Assembly (NCBI GenBank): GCA_045599005.1
Contig: JAZRVF010000009.1
Span: 1 to 56,422 of the forward strand
Source of the DNA: Treponema_I sp045599005
GTDB taxonomy: Bacteria > Spirochaetota > Spirochaetia > Treponematales > Treponemataceae
DNA: 56,422 nucleotides
Direction of reading: 5' to 3'
Shown: in pieces, positions 26,025 through 34,960 of the stretch
Layout: the number at the start of each line of letters is the position of its first letter
Numbering within the stretch: position 1 is the stretch's first letter
Notes under the pieces: model-generated
Databases searched by the model: none
What the model was told of the DNA's origin: nothing
Seen by the model: only the letters and a program-made list of their open reading frames with translations
Translations under genes and position numbers: made by a program

Positions 26025-27901
26025 GCAACAGAAAACCTTTTTTATATAATTTCCGCAGATCGCCCCTGTTACGGGGCTCTTTGTTTTTATTGCTGATTGT
26101 TGTAGCCATTGTGGCCGTGATAATTTACAACGCCTACAACAAAGTCTATCCCTCTGTAACTTCAATCAGTCCGCAGACTGCACGTGGCGGTGACACCATG
26201 GTCATTACAGGAAGCGGTTTCGGTGAGCGGAGATCTGACAGTTATGTGGAACTGAACGGAACCAGACTTGTCTCGTCTTCCTACGTTTACTGGCAGGATG
26301 ATGAGATCAGGCTTACACTGCCTCTTTCCGTTGATGATGGGCTTCTGTATGTTGTTACCCCTGTGGGCCGCTCAGAATCAATGATCTTTACCAATAAGGA
26401 CGCACTGCCCATTGTCAGTTCAGGCGAACGGAATGTGGCATTGCCTTTTGTTTCTGAAATCTCGGAGTCTCAGGGCAGTGTAGGAAGCGAACTGACGATC
26501 TCCGGCAGAAACTTCGGGCCTCTCCGCCACGGTTCCCAGGTGCTTTTTACTGCGGGAAGCGGTTCTGCGGAAGAAAAGGACCTGATTGCCTGCAGTCTTT
26601 TTGACGATGACTACCTTTTCTGGAGTGATCACGAGATCAAGGTGCGGGTTCCTGACGGTGCCGGCAAAGGACCGCTTTTCGTAAAAACAGATAAAGGAAC
26701 CAGCAACGGAACAGAGTTCACTGTGACCACTGCAAACGGAAGCAAAACTTATTCCGATCCTCATACTTACGTCATCAGGGTTCAGGATACAATAAGGGAT
26801 GTGGATCTGAAGGATGCCGAGAAAGAAGGCATTGTGATGGTGTTCATGCCGAAACCTGCGGAGAATGCATGGCAGAGAGAAACTGTTGTGATGGAATCCC
26901 TTCCGGAACCGCTTATCAGTGATTTCTCGGCTTCGGTGATCCATCAGCTTTCTGTGAGAGAACCTGTTGAGACAGCTGCGGAAATTCAGGTTAAGGGAAA
27001 TGACGGGGAAGGAGTTTCTGCGGAATCTGTAAGGACTGAGGAAGATTGCACAGCGGAAAACCCGGAGCAGAATGATGGCGCTGATGCTTCAGAGGAAGAG
27101 GCTGGGAAAAGTCCGGAGACTGCTGACTCAGCCGGGCCGGTGGTGACACCAGTACAGACGGTGCCTGAGAAAACTGCGGTTGCAGAGGCAAGTGATACTT
27201 TTGCCGTAAAGGTGTGGCTGGTGGACAGTCGCGTTAATTCAAAGACAATGCGAAACAGTGACAGTATCAATGAAGTTTACGGAGCATATCTGCGTCCTGA
27301 TGATGTTGTTCCGAGTGGAGATGAGAGAATTACGGATCTTGCCGCTTCTATTGTCAAGAAAGAAAAATCAACTTATCAGAAATCTCTGATGATCTACAAT
27401 TATATTCTGACAAATTACGAAATCCTGCAGGACAGCAGACCCAGTTGGGAAGAAATATTTGACATGCTGGAAACCGGTTACGGTGATGCATACGATTTTG
27501 CCATTCTTTATACGGCTCTGTGCAGGGCTTCCGGTGTTCCTGCGATACCTGTGGCAGGAATTCTTGTGGACACGGATCTTAAGGCAAAAAATCACTGGTG
27601 GTGTGAAATTTATCTTGAAGGAATCGGCTGGTTCCCGGTGGATCCTGCGATGGGTGCGGGGCTTGAATATGAAATTTTTGAGAAACAGAAGAATCCGGGA
27701 AATTTCTATTTTGGAAGTCTGGATTCCCAGCATATTGCTTTCTCCCGCGGTTTCAACGATATAAGAAAATCTCAGGCTGAAGGCAAATCAGTGTATCGTG
27801 CGCGTCGTTTTGCCCTGCAGTCTGTCTGGGAAAAGGCGTCGGAAAAAGTTGAACAGTTCCACTCAGAGTGGAGCGAAGTTCAGGTTCTGGCAGTGAATTG
27901 A
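26021..27901 (+). CDS. Membrane protein with IPT/TIG repeats and a transglutaminase-like domain lacking its Cys
   Basis: 626 residues, starting at GTG 26021 that overlaps the previous stop (GTGA). One N-terminal membrane helix (SLFLLLIVVAIVAVIIYNAY) makes it a probable periplasmic anchored protein. Two IPT/TIG domains follow (about 48-125: SISPQTARGGDTMVITGSGFG; about 145-240: GSVGSELTISGRNFG), then an acidic Pro/Glu/Ala-rich linker (about 325-395). The C-terminal transglutaminase-like core has GDAYDFAILYTALCRASGVPA, HWWCEIYLEGIGWFPVDPA. His 525 and Asp 541 are present, but the position of the catalytic Cys is Ala 490, so it is probably not a peptidase or transglutaminase. Role unknown; likely envelope-related because of the sigma/anti-sigma context. 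Confidence 0.8.
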   Translation: MSNRKPFLYNFRRSPLLRGSLFLLLIVVAIVAVIIYNAYNKVYPSVTSISPQTARGGDTMVITGSGFGERRSDSYVELNGTRLVSSSYVYWQDDEIRLTLPLSVDDGLLYVVTPVGRSESMIFTNKDALPIVSSGERNVALPFVSEISESQGSVGSELTISGRNFGPLRHGSQVLFTAGSGSAEEKDLIACSLFDDDYLFWSDHEIKVRVPDGAGKGPLFVKTDKGTSNGTEFTVTTANGSKTYSDPHTYVIRVQDTIRDVDLKDAEKEGIVMVFMPKPAENAWQRETVVMESLPEPLISDFSASVIHQLSVREPVETAAEIQVKGNDGEGVSAESVRTEEDCTAENPEQNDGADASEEEAGKSPETADSAGPVVTPVQTVPEKTAVAEASDTFAVKVWLVDSRVNSKTMRNSDSINEVYGAYLRPDDVVPSGDERITDLAASIVKKEKSTYQKSLMIYNYILTNYEILQDSRPSWEEIFDMLETGYGDAYDFAILYTALCRASGVPAIPVAGILVDTDLKAKNHWWCEIYLEGIGWFPVDPAMGAGLEYEIFEKQKNPGNFYFGSLDSQHIAFSRGFNDIRKSQAEGKSVYRARRFALQSVWEKASEKVEQFHSEWSEVQVLAVN

Positions 27902-27919
27902 TTATTTTAGGAGGAAAAG

Positions 27920-28603
27920 ATGGTTAAAGTTTTGTCTGTTGGTGGTTCGATTGTTGTTCCTGATGCACCTGATTCAGTTTTTCTGAAAGCTTTTTCTGAC
28001 ATGGTAAAAACATGGCTTGCAGAAGATCCTGAACGGAAACTGATTCTGGTTGTAGGGGGCGGTGCTCCTGCCCGTGTCTATCAGAACGCATACAAAGAGA
28101 TCTGCGGGGCTGCGGCAAGTGACAGTGCAGACTGGATCGGAATTATGGCAACCCGCCTGAATGCACAGCTTCTTAAGGCCGTTTTCGGTGATCTCTGTGC
28201 CCAGGACGTTGTTTACGATCCTACAGCGGTAAGTGATTTTACAGGACGTATTCTGGTGGCCGCCGGTTGGAAACCCGGTTTTTCCACTGACAATGATGCG
28301 GTTCTTCTTGCAGACCGTTTCGGTGCAAAAACTGTTGTGAATCTGTCAAACATTGAGAAAGTTTATACCGATGATCCCCGTAAAAACCCTGATGCGAAAC
28401 CTCTTGATGAAATTTCCTGGGCTGATTTCCGCAGAATGGTGGGCGATGAATGGGTTCCCGGTAAAAACTGTCCTTTTGATCCTATTGCCAGCCGTCATGC
28501 AAGTGATTCCGGAATTTCCGTGATCTGTGCCGGTGGAAAGAACATTGACAACATCAAGGCGATCCTTGACGACAGACCCTTTGTGGGAACAAGAATCGGC
28601 TGA
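27920..28603 (+). CDS. pyrH: UMP kinase, archaeal/spirochaete type
   Basis: Phosphorylates UMP to UDP in pyrimidine nucleotide synthesis. At 227 residues it belongs to the amino-acid-kinase fold but resembles the archaeal form rather than the usual bacterial hexamer. Signs are MVKVLSVGGSIVVPDAPDS, LILVVGGGAPARVYQNA, GIMATRLNAQLLKAVFGD, PGFSTDNDAVLLADRFGAKTVVNLSNI split across the middle, VYTDDPRKNPDAK and the C-terminal PFVGTRIG. Such a type in bacteria is a known spirochaete trait. A strong AGGAGG site precedes the ATG, 18 bp after the previous gene. Confidence 0.9.
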   Translation: MVKVLSVGGSIVVPDAPDSVFLKAFSDMVKTWLAEDPERKLILVVGGGAPARVYQNAYKEICGAAASDSADWIGIMATRLNAQLLKAVFGDLCAQDVVYDPTAVSDFTGRILVAAGWKPGFSTDNDAVLLADRFGAKTVVNLSNIEKVYTDDPRKNPDAKPLDEISWADFRRMVGDEWVPGKNCPFDPIASRHASDSGISVICAGGKNIDNIKAILDDRPFVGTRIG

Positions 28604-28661
28604 TTGTGCCGGATCTGCGGACATGGCAGGATCAGGCTTCAGTGCGGTCCTGCCCGAAAAA

Positions 28662-28690
28662 TTGCAAACAATGTCAAAAAACAGTATAAT
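28662..28690 (+). promoter_or_regulatory. ndk promoter
   Basis: TTGCAA (28662-28667), 17 bp, TATAAT (28685-28690). Transcription would start near 28697, giving a leader of about 20 nt that contains the AGAGGA ribosome binding site of ndk. Confidence 0.7.
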
Positions 28691-28717
28691 CCGAAAGAAT
28701 TGCAGAGGAAAAAAAAC

Positions 28718-29161
28718 GTGGAAAAAACTTTTGTAATGCTCAAACCCGGTGTCTTGAACCGGCGTATTGTTGGCGAGGTAATCTCCCGCCTTGAGAAAAA
28801 AGGTCTGAAACTGGTGGGCATGAAGCTGATGCGCATTACCGGTTCGCTGGCAGATGCACATTATGCGGAACACAGGGACAAGGGTTTTTATAATGCACTC
28901 AAGTCTTACATTACATCAGGACCTGTTGTGGCAATGGTCTGGGAAGCAGAGGAGTGCGTAGCCATTGTGCGTAAACTTGTCGGTGCAACAAAAGTAACGG
29001 ATGCAGCACCTGGAACAATCCGCGGGGATTATGCGCTGCATACCAATTTAAATATCATTCATGCTTCGGACAGCCCGAAAAGTGCTGAGAGAGAAATCGG
29101 TTTATTTTTCCGGGAAGACGAGATCATTAACTGGGAAGATCAGGCTTCCCTTTGGTTTTAA
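28718..29161 (+). CDS. ndk: Nucleoside diphosphate kinase
   Basis: Transfers phosphate from ATP to other nucleoside diphosphates through a phospho-histidine. I start at GTG 28718 (VEKTFVMLKPG...), which gives the usual length of 147 residues; the open frame to 28604 is too long and has the promoter inside it. The start follows an AGAGGA site. Signatures are TFVMLKPGVLNRRIVGEVI, HYAEHRDKGFYNALKSYI, GTIRGDYAL and the active-site NIIHASDSPKSAEREI, where H is the phosphorylated residue (consensus NxxHGSD, here Ala for Gly). Confidence 0.95.
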   Translation: MEKTFVMLKPGVLNRRIVGEVISRLEKKGLKLVGMKLMRITGSLADAHYAEHRDKGFYNALKSYITSGPVVAMVWEAEECVAIVRKLVGATKVTDAAPGTIRGDYALHTNLNIIHASDSPKSAEREIGLFFREDEIINWEDQASLWF

Positions 29162-29170
29162 GGACAGATT

Positions 29171-30217
29171 ATGGGAAACGCAAAAATCGGTGTGATCGGT
29201 GGTGGCGCATGGGGAACAGCAATGGCTCATGCTTTGGCAAAAGACGGCAACAGTGTTGAAGTCTGGGTTCTTGAGCCGGATGTTGAGGAATCTGTAAACA
29301 GAGAACACGAGAACAGACGTTATCTGCCGGGATATGCACTTTCTGAGAACCTTACTGCGACAGTGGATCTGAATGCCGCTGCCAGCAACAAGGATTTTCT
29401 GATTTTTGCAAGTCCGTCCCTGTACCTGGCTTCTACAGCCGCAAAAATTGCAGACTGCGAGGGAATCAAAGACGGGAAAACCTGTATCGGTGTACTGACA
29501 AAGGGATTCATCCCCTCTGAGGAAGGTCCGAAGTTTGTTGTGGAGACACTGGAAAACGTTCTTCCTGCCTGCTACAGAAAAAACATTGTTTATATTGCGG
29601 GACCAAGTCATGCGGAAGAAGTTGCCATGGGCAAAGTGACCGGACTGATCGCAGCCTGTGAAACTCCGAAAACTTCCATTAGATTCCGGGAACTGCTTAA
29701 CGTAAGCGGGCTTATGGTTTATTCAAGTCTGGATGTGATCGGAGTGCAGGTCTGTGCCGCTGCCAAGAACGTCATTGCTGTTGCATTCGGTATTCTGGAT
29801 GCGATCGCTGAGCATTCTGACAGATTCGGTGACAATGCGGCTTCTCTGCTTCTTGCTGCCGGACTTAATGAAATCCAGACAATCGGTTTTGCAATGGGTG
29901 CCACTCATGCCGAGACTTTTGCTTCAATCAGCGGAGTCGGTGACCTGGACGTAACATGCCGCAGTAAGTTCGGCCGCAATCAGCGTTTCGGACATGACAT
30001 TGTCCAGAAAAACATTCTTAAGGATTTTAAGAATCTGGACGATCTGATTGCACGCATCAAGGAGGTTGGATACCTTCCTGAAGGTGCGGTTGCATGCAAA
30101 TATGTGCACATGCTGGCCGAGAGCCGCAATCTGAAACTGCCCATCTGTAACGGGCTTTACCGTATACTTGACCGTCAGGTTGAACCCCTGGCATTTGTTA
30201 ACGAGATTATCCGTTAA
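29171..30217 (+). CDS. gpsA: Glycerol-3-phosphate dehydrogenase [NAD(P)+]
   Basis: Reduces dihydroxyacetone phosphate to sn-glycerol 3-phosphate for phospholipid synthesis. 348 residues. The NAD(P) site is IGVIGGGAWGTAMAHALAKDG. Further signatures are LTKGFIP, YIAGPSHAEEVAMGKVTG, the catalytic Lys in VCAAAKNVIAVAFGI, and SGVGDLDVTCRSKFGRNQRFG with the substrate-binding Arg/Asn. It starts 9 bp after ndk and is likely co-transcribed. Confidence 0.96.
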   Translation: MGNAKIGVIGGGAWGTAMAHALAKDGNSVEVWVLEPDVEESVNREHENRRYLPGYALSENLTATVDLNAAASNKDFLIFASPSLYLASTAAKIADCEGIKDGKTCIGVLTKGFIPSEEGPKFVVETLENVLPACYRKNIVYIAGPSHAEEVAMGKVTGLIAACETPKTSIRFRELLNVSGLMVYSSLDVIGVQVCAAAKNVIAVAFGILDAIAEHSDRFGDNAASLLLAAGLNEIQTIGFAMGATHAETFASISGVGDLDVTCRSKFGRNQRFGHDIVQKNILKDFKNLDDLIARIKEVGYLPEGAVACKYVHMLAESRNLKLPICNGLYRILDRQVEPLAFVNEIIR

Positions 30218-30248
30218 GCAAAAACTGATCAATAATTGAGGAACTGCG

Positions 30249-31598
30249 ATGCTTGAGAAAATTACCAATACATTCAGCGACATTTTCCGCACAATCAGCG
30301 GAAAGTCTACGATTTCAGAAAAAAATATTGAGGAAGCCGTAGACAAGATCAAAATGGCCCTTCTTGAGGCCGATGTTAACGTCCGTGTTGTCCGGCGCTT
30401 TGTAAACAGCACCATTGAAGAAGCAAAAGGTGAGAAAGTTCTGCGCTCTGTTGATCCGGGCCAGCAGTTCATCAAGATTGTCCATGACAAACTGGTTGCC
30501 CTTCTTGGTGATTCAAAGACAGATCTTAAACTTAAAGGCCCTGACACCCAGTCTGTGATCCTGTTTCTGGGTCTTCAGGGTTCCGGTAAGACAACTTCTG
30601 CCGTAAAACTGGCTGCCCGTCTGAAAAAGGAAGGTCGTAAACCTGTTCTGGCCGCCTGTGACCTTGTCCGTCCTGCTGCTATTGATCAGCTGTGCATCAA
30701 TGCCGCGAAAGCAGAGGTTCCGGTTTACAAGGAAGACATTCCGCTGCCGGGTACTGCGAAAGATGCTGTGCGCATTGCAAAAAATGCCCGTGATTATGCA
30801 CGCAAGAACGGTTATGACACTCTGATTGTGGATACCGCAGGACGTCTGCAGATTGACGACGGAATGATGAAGGAAATTGCTGACATCAAGTCCGCATTGA
30901 ATCCTGACGAAGTGATTCTTGTCGCTGACTCAATGACAGGTCAGAATGCTGTTGACATTGCGAAGACTTTTGATGAGGCACTTCAGCTTACCGGTGTTAT
31001 CCTTACAAAGTTTGACTCCGATGCCCGCGGTGGTGCTGCAATCTCTCTCAAATCAATTACCGGAAAACCGATTCTTTTCATCGGTACCGGTGAAAAAATC
31101 GAGGATTTTGAACCTTTCCATCCTGACCGCATTGCAAGCCGCATTCTTGGTATGGGTGATATTGTTTCTCTGGTTGAAAAAGCACAGGAAACAATCGACA
31201 TGGAAGAGGCTGCCAGACTCCAGAAAAAAATGGCTTCCAATGAGTTTACCCTGGAAGACATGCTGGATCAGCTGCAGCGCGTAAAGAAAATGGGTTCCAT
31301 GAATTCACTGCTTGAAATGATGCCGGGGCTTGCTGGCCAGATCAATCCTGATGAGATTGACATGAGCGGAATGAAGGTTCAGGAAGCGATCATTCTCAGT
31401 ATGACAAAAAAGGAAAGGGCAAATCATCTGATCATCGGGCCCAGCCGCCGCAAACGCATTGCGAAAGGCTCAGGAACTTCTGTGGCGGAAGTGAACCGGC
31501 TGATCAAGCAGTTTGAGAAAACCCGTCTTGCAATGAAGAAGATGAGCCGTAACAAAGGGATGCAGGCGCGTATGATGCAGCAGCTGGGCGGATTCTGA
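30249..31598 (+). CDS. ffh: Signal recognition particle protein Ffh
   Basis: GTPase that, with 4.5S RNA, targets nascent membrane proteins to FtsY and the Sec translocon. 449 residues. N domain (about 1-90); G domain with G1 GLQGSGKTTSAVKLA, ACDLVRPAAIDQL, the DTAGRLQIDD box, LTKFDSDARGGAAISL and GTGEKIEDFEPF; methionine-rich M domain from about 300 (MNSLLEMMPGLAGQI, SRRKRIAKGSGTSVAEVNRLIKQF), ending MQARMMQQLGGF. A GAGGA site precedes the ATG. The stop codon is followed immediately by the purH leader repeats. Confidence 0.97.
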   Translation: MLEKITNTFSDIFRTISGKSTISEKNIEEAVDKIKMALLEADVNVRVVRRFVNSTIEEAKGEKVLRSVDPGQQFIKIVHDKLVALLGDSKTDLKLKGPDTQSVILFLGLQGSGKTTSAVKLAARLKKEGRKPVLAACDLVRPAAIDQLCINAAKAEVPVYKEDIPLPGTAKDAVRIAKNARDYARKNGYDTLIVDTAGRLQIDDGMMKEIADIKSALNPDEVILVADSMTGQNAVDIAKTFDEALQLTGVILTKFDSDARGGAAISLKSITGKPILFIGTGEKIEDFEPFHPDRIASRILGMGDIVSLVEKAQETIDMEEAARLQKKMASNEFTLEDMLDQLQRVKKMGSMNSLLEMMPGLAGQINPDEIDMSGMKVQEAIILSMTKKERANHLIIGPSRRKRIAKGSGTSVAEVNRLIKQFEKTRLAMKKMSRNKGMQARMMQQLGGF

Positions 31599-31600
31599 TT

Positions 31601-31875
31601 TTGCTGTGCCATCCATGGCACATAATGATTGTGTAAATCAATTCTGAGGAGTATCGAAAACCGGCTCCGTGCCGTTTTTCGATTCGCGTTTTGCCTGGTG
31701 GCAAAACTCAGTTTGCTGTGCCATCCATGGCACATAATGGTTGTGTAAATCAATTCTGAGGAGTATCGAAAACCGGCTTCGTGCCGTTTTTCGATTCGCG
31801 TTTTGCCTGGTGGCAAAACTCAGTTTGTTGTGCCATCCATGGCACATAATGGTTGTGTAAATCAATTCTGAGGAG
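31601..31875 (+). repeat. 112-bp tandem repeat in the purH leader (2.5 copies)
   Basis: Units begin at 31601, 31713 and 31825 (period exactly 112) with only a few substitutions. Each contains the palindrome TGCCAT-cc-ATGGCA, a Shine-Dalgarno-like GAGGAGT, an ACCGGC/GCCGTTTT pairing and the perfect hairpin GTTTTGCC-tggt-GGCAAAAC. The last, partial copy ends with the GAGGAG that serves purH; the two earlier copies have the same GAGGAG but no ATG after it. It is not a CRISPR, as there are no unique spacers. Confidence 0.9.
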
Positions 31876-31882
31876 TGTTGAT

Positions 31883-33547
31883 ATGAAAAAAAGAGCACTG
31901 TTAAGTGTTTTTGTTAAGGATGGAATTCTGGAACTGGCCCAGTATCTGCACGGGGCTGATTGGGAAATCCTTTCTACAGGCGGAACAGCCCGCTATCTGA
32001 CCCAGAACGGCATCCCCGTTACTGATGTGTCTTCTGTCACCGGTTTTCCTGAATGTCTGGACGGCCGTGTAAAGACATTGCATCCTGCAATTCATGCCGG
32101 ACTGCTCGCAATCCGCAGCAATGAAGAACACATGAGCAAGATTGCAGAACTGGGTGTGACTCCCATCGATCTGGTCTGTGTAAACCTTTATCCTTTCTTT
32201 GAAAAAGTTCAGGCCGGCCTGACATTTGAAGAAACTGTTGAATTTATTGACATCGGTGGACCTACAATGATCCGTGCCGCAGCAAAAAACTATCAGGACG
32301 TTATTGTCCTTACGGATCCTGCTGATTATGCACAGACAATTGAAGGCCTTAAAGCCGGAAATGTTCCAGTTGAATTCAAACGCCGCCTTGCCGGAAAAGT
32401 TTTCAATCTTACAAGCGCATATGATGCAGCAGTAAGCCGCTTCATGCTTGAGGAAGAACTCCCCGCTTATTATGACATGCCTCTGGTGAAAAGCCAGGAA
32501 CTCCGTTACGGAGAGAATGCCCATCAGAAAGCTGCTCTCTATGTTACAGCAGATAAAAAAGGTGCTTTCGGCGGAATGCAGCAGCTGCAGGGAAAAGAAC
32601 TTTCCTACAACAACATGCGTGACCTTGATGTGGCATGGAAAGGTGTATGTGCCTTCAACCGCTTTGTGAAGAACGCGGCCGCAGTAAGCGGAACCGACTA
32701 TTCAGCTTATGACGGAATCATCTGCGGTAAAAACGCTGCCGGAGAAAAAGCTGCTCCCGTTGGAACACCTGTTACAGCAAGTTTTGCAGCCGCCGCCGGA
32801 AGTGTGTTTACAATCGCTTTGAAACACAATACACCCTGTGGTGCTTCTCTGGGAAAAACTGTCCTTGAAAGCTACAGACAGACATACGACTGCGACCCTG
32901 TCTCAATTTTCGGTGGAATCATCGGATGCAGTGCAGTGATCGACAAAGAGGCGGCCGAGGAAATGGTCAAATGCTTTCTGGAAGTGATTGTTGCTCCTGA
33001 CTTTACAGCAGAAGCACTTGAAGTTTTCAGTGCAAAGAAAAATCTCCGTCTTGTAAAGGCAACTGTTGAGGCTGCTGATTCTTTTGAAGTGATGAGCGTT
33101 GACGGCGGACTTCTGGTTCAGAATCGCGACAGCAACCTGTTTGAGAAATGGGACATTGTTACAAAAGCAAAACCCACTCAGGAACAGATTGATGAAATGG
33201 CATTCGGTATGACAGTGGCAATGTTTGCAAAGTCAAACGCAATTCTGGTGATCAAAAACCGGACTGCATACGGAATCGGATGCGGACAGACAAACCGTAT
33301 CTGGGCTGCAGAACAGGCTCTGACACGTGCCAAGGAAAAAACCGATGCACTGGGACTGGGCAATGCAGAAGTGCTTATCAGTGATGCATTCTTCCCCTTT
33401 GCAGACTGTGTTGAGAAAGCCGCTGAATTCGGCATCAAGGCAATTGTGCAGCCGGGTGGATCAATCCGTGACCAGGAATCAATCGATGCATGTAACAAAT
33501 TCGGCATTGCAATGATTTTCACCGGAACACGTCACTTTAAACATTGA
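31883..33547 (+). CDS. purH: Bifunctional AICAR transformylase / IMP cyclohydrolase
   Basis: Catalyses the last two steps of IMP synthesis. I start at ATG 31883 (MKKRALLSVF..., 554 residues) because GAGGAG lies 8 nt before it; a TTG at 31853 adds ten residues but lies inside the repeat. The N-terminal cyclohydrolase (about 1-200) has EILSTGGTARYL, GFPECLDGRVKTLHPAIHAGLL and IDIGGPTMIRAAAKN. The C-terminal transformylase has LRYGENAHQKAALY, LKHNTPCGAS, DPVSIFGGIIG, KSNAILVIKN, GCGQTNR and a terminal FTGTRHFKH. It is followed by an intrinsic terminator. Confidence 0.96.
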   Translation: MKKRALLSVFVKDGILELAQYLHGADWEILSTGGTARYLTQNGIPVTDVSSVTGFPECLDGRVKTLHPAIHAGLLAIRSNEEHMSKIAELGVTPIDLVCVNLYPFFEKVQAGLTFEETVEFIDIGGPTMIRAAAKNYQDVIVLTDPADYAQTIEGLKAGNVPVEFKRRLAGKVFNLTSAYDAAVSRFMLEEELPAYYDMPLVKSQELRYGENAHQKAALYVTADKKGAFGGMQQLQGKELSYNNMRDLDVAWKGVCAFNRFVKNAAAVSGTDYSAYDGIICGKNAAGEKAAPVGTPVTASFAAAAGSVFTIALKHNTPCGASLGKTVLESYRQTYDCDPVSIFGGIIGCSAVIDKEAAEEMVKCFLEVIVAPDFTAEALEVFSAKKNLRLVKATVEAADSFEVMSVDGGLLVQNRDSNLFEKWDIVTKAKPTQEQIDEMAFGMTVAMFAKSNAILVIKNRTAYGIGCGQTNRIWAAEQALTRAKEKTDALGLGNAEVLISDAFFPFADCVEKAAEFGIKAIVQPGGSIRDQESIDACNKFGIAMIFTGTRHFKH

Positions 33548-33575
33548 TCTGATCAGGTCAATTCTGGCCTGAATG

Positions 33576-33639
33576 AAAAATCCCGTCCTGAAGCTGTTTT
33601 GCTTGAATGCATTCCAGTTTTGCGGCGGGATTTTTTTTT
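33576..33639 (+). terminator. Intrinsic terminator of purH
   Basis: AAAAATCCCG (33576-33585) pairs with CGGGATTTTT (33626-33635), with T continuing to 33639. The 40-nt loop can fold further. Confidence 0.75.
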
Positions 33640-33710
33640 GCACTTCCAAATCTTATCAATCCGATCAAATAGGTGCCAATCAAGTGGGAACTGGTAAAAA
33701 GGACGTCAAT

Positions 33711-33960
33711 CAGATGGGCGTTACGGCTTCGCCGTCGGGCTATTCAGGGCTCCGCTTCCGCTTCGTTGCTTCGCAATGGCTTCGCCACCCTTACTATCCC
33801 TAACGCAATGAATGCATACCACGGCAAAACCCGTCGCACAATGTCCCTTCGAGGGCCTCAGGGACCCCACTTTTTATGTGCGGGGTGGCACGCTTTTTTT
33901 GCACGCGCTGTCATGTCACACGCGATCTGTCATGTTGAGCGAAGTCGAAACATCCTTCAA
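33711..33960. repeat. GC-rich intergenic repeat region upstream of the EamA gene
   Basis: GCGTTA (33718-33723) and TAACGC (33801-33806) bound a segment with CGGC-ttc-GCCG (33724-33734) and other small palindromes. Then comes a stretch at 33926-33955 (CATGTTGAGCGAAGTCGAAA) of a form I remember as a dispersed intergenic repeat in several bacterial genomes. No credible gene exists between 33548 and 34039 in either direction. Confidence 0.5.
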
Positions 33961-34039
33961 AGCATCGTAGTATTTGCACCCCCACAAAATCGGATCAGGT
34001 GTTTTGTTTCTTTCCGAAAAAACGTATACTTGAAAAACT

Positions 34040-34921
34040 ATGTGGATGCTGCTTACTTTGTTTTACGGCCTTGTCAAAGGTGCAAGAGAGATTTTCAAGA
34101 AAAAGGCGCTGGAAAAAAATTCTGTTATCGAGGTGCTTCTTGTCTATACGTTTCTGTCACTTCTTATGGTCCTTCCGCAGGCTCCTGCAGCAGGCGGACT
34201 TGAACCTGGACAGTTTCTGTGGATTGTCCTCAAATCTTTTGTGATTTTTGTTGCCTGGATCGCGGGCTTCAAAGCAATAAAGCAGCTTCCCATAAGCATG
34301 TACGGAATTCTTGATCTTTCCCGGGTGATCTTTGCCACACTTCTTGGAATATCTGTGCTTGGTGAAGCGGTCACTGTAAACAAAATGATAGGGCTGGTTC
34401 TTGTAAGTGCCGGTCTTCTGTTCCTTAAATTCAATCCTTTTGCAAAATGTAAGGAATCCGCCGTTAAAACTTCAGAAGTTCCTGTATCTGTTCCACGTCA
34501 GAAGACAGGACTCTTCGTTTTTCTTGCTTTTCTGTCATGCATCCTTAATGCTGTGTCAGGACTTCTGGACAAAATCCTCATGGGAACAATGACCTCCAGT
34601 CAGCTGCAGTTCTGGTACACGCTTTTTCTTGTCATTTTCTACGCACTTTATGCGCTTGTAACCAGGACCAGAATCAGTCCCGCTTTATTGAAGAATGTGT
34701 GGATCTGGCTTCTTGCGGCAGGCCTTATTGTTATGGACAAAGCCCTTTTTATCGCCAACGGAATGCCTGAAAGCCAGGTTACTGTAATGACACTGATAAA
34801 GCAGAGCAGCGTTATTGTTGCAATACTTGCGGGAAAATTCGTCTTCAAAGAGAAGAACATTGTGCACAAAGCAATTTGCGCTGCGATTGTTGTGGCGGGA
34901 ATTATTGTGGGTGTGATGTGA
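34040..34921 (+). CDS. EamA/DMT-family membrane transporter
   Basis: 293 residues with about ten hydrophobic segments in two related halves (about 1-140 and 160-293), the drug/metabolite transporter fold. The first half ends VTVNKMIGLVLVSAGLLFL and the second ends IVHKAICAAIVVAGIIVGV, the typical EamA motif. A hydrophilic loop (about 135-165) joins them. The substrate is unknown. There is no Shine-Dalgarno; a TATACT (34025-34030) ends 9 nt before the ATG, so its mRNA leader is probably only a few nucleotides. It stands alone between repeat DNA and the BMP transporter. Confidence 0.82.
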   Translation: MWMLLTLFYGLVKGAREIFKKKALEKNSVIEVLLVYTFLSLLMVLPQAPAAGGLEPGQFLWIVLKSFVIFVAWIAGFKAIKQLPISMYGILDLSRVIFATLLGISVLGEAVTVNKMIGLVLVSAGLLFLKFNPFAKCKESAVKTSEVPVSVPRQKTGLFVFLAFLSCILNAVSGLLDKILMGTMTSSQLQFWYTLFLVIFYALYALVTRTRISPALLKNVWIWLLAAGLIVMDKALFIANGMPESQVTVMTLIKQSSVIVAILAGKFVFKEKNIVHKAICAAIVVAGIIVGVM

Positions 34922-34960
34922 GGCATTCCGTAAAAAAAGAAAATCTGAACAAGATTCGAT

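Noticed and set aside
28604..28717. Upstream start for ndk (114 bp longer)
   Set aside because: The extension has no family counterpart and contains a consensus promoter. GTG 28718 gives the normal length.
31601..31875. Possible CRISPR or purine riboswitch before purH
   Set aside because: The units are directly adjacent with no unique spacers, and no purine-aptamer core or known riboswitch pattern was recognised. Treated as a tandem leader repeat.
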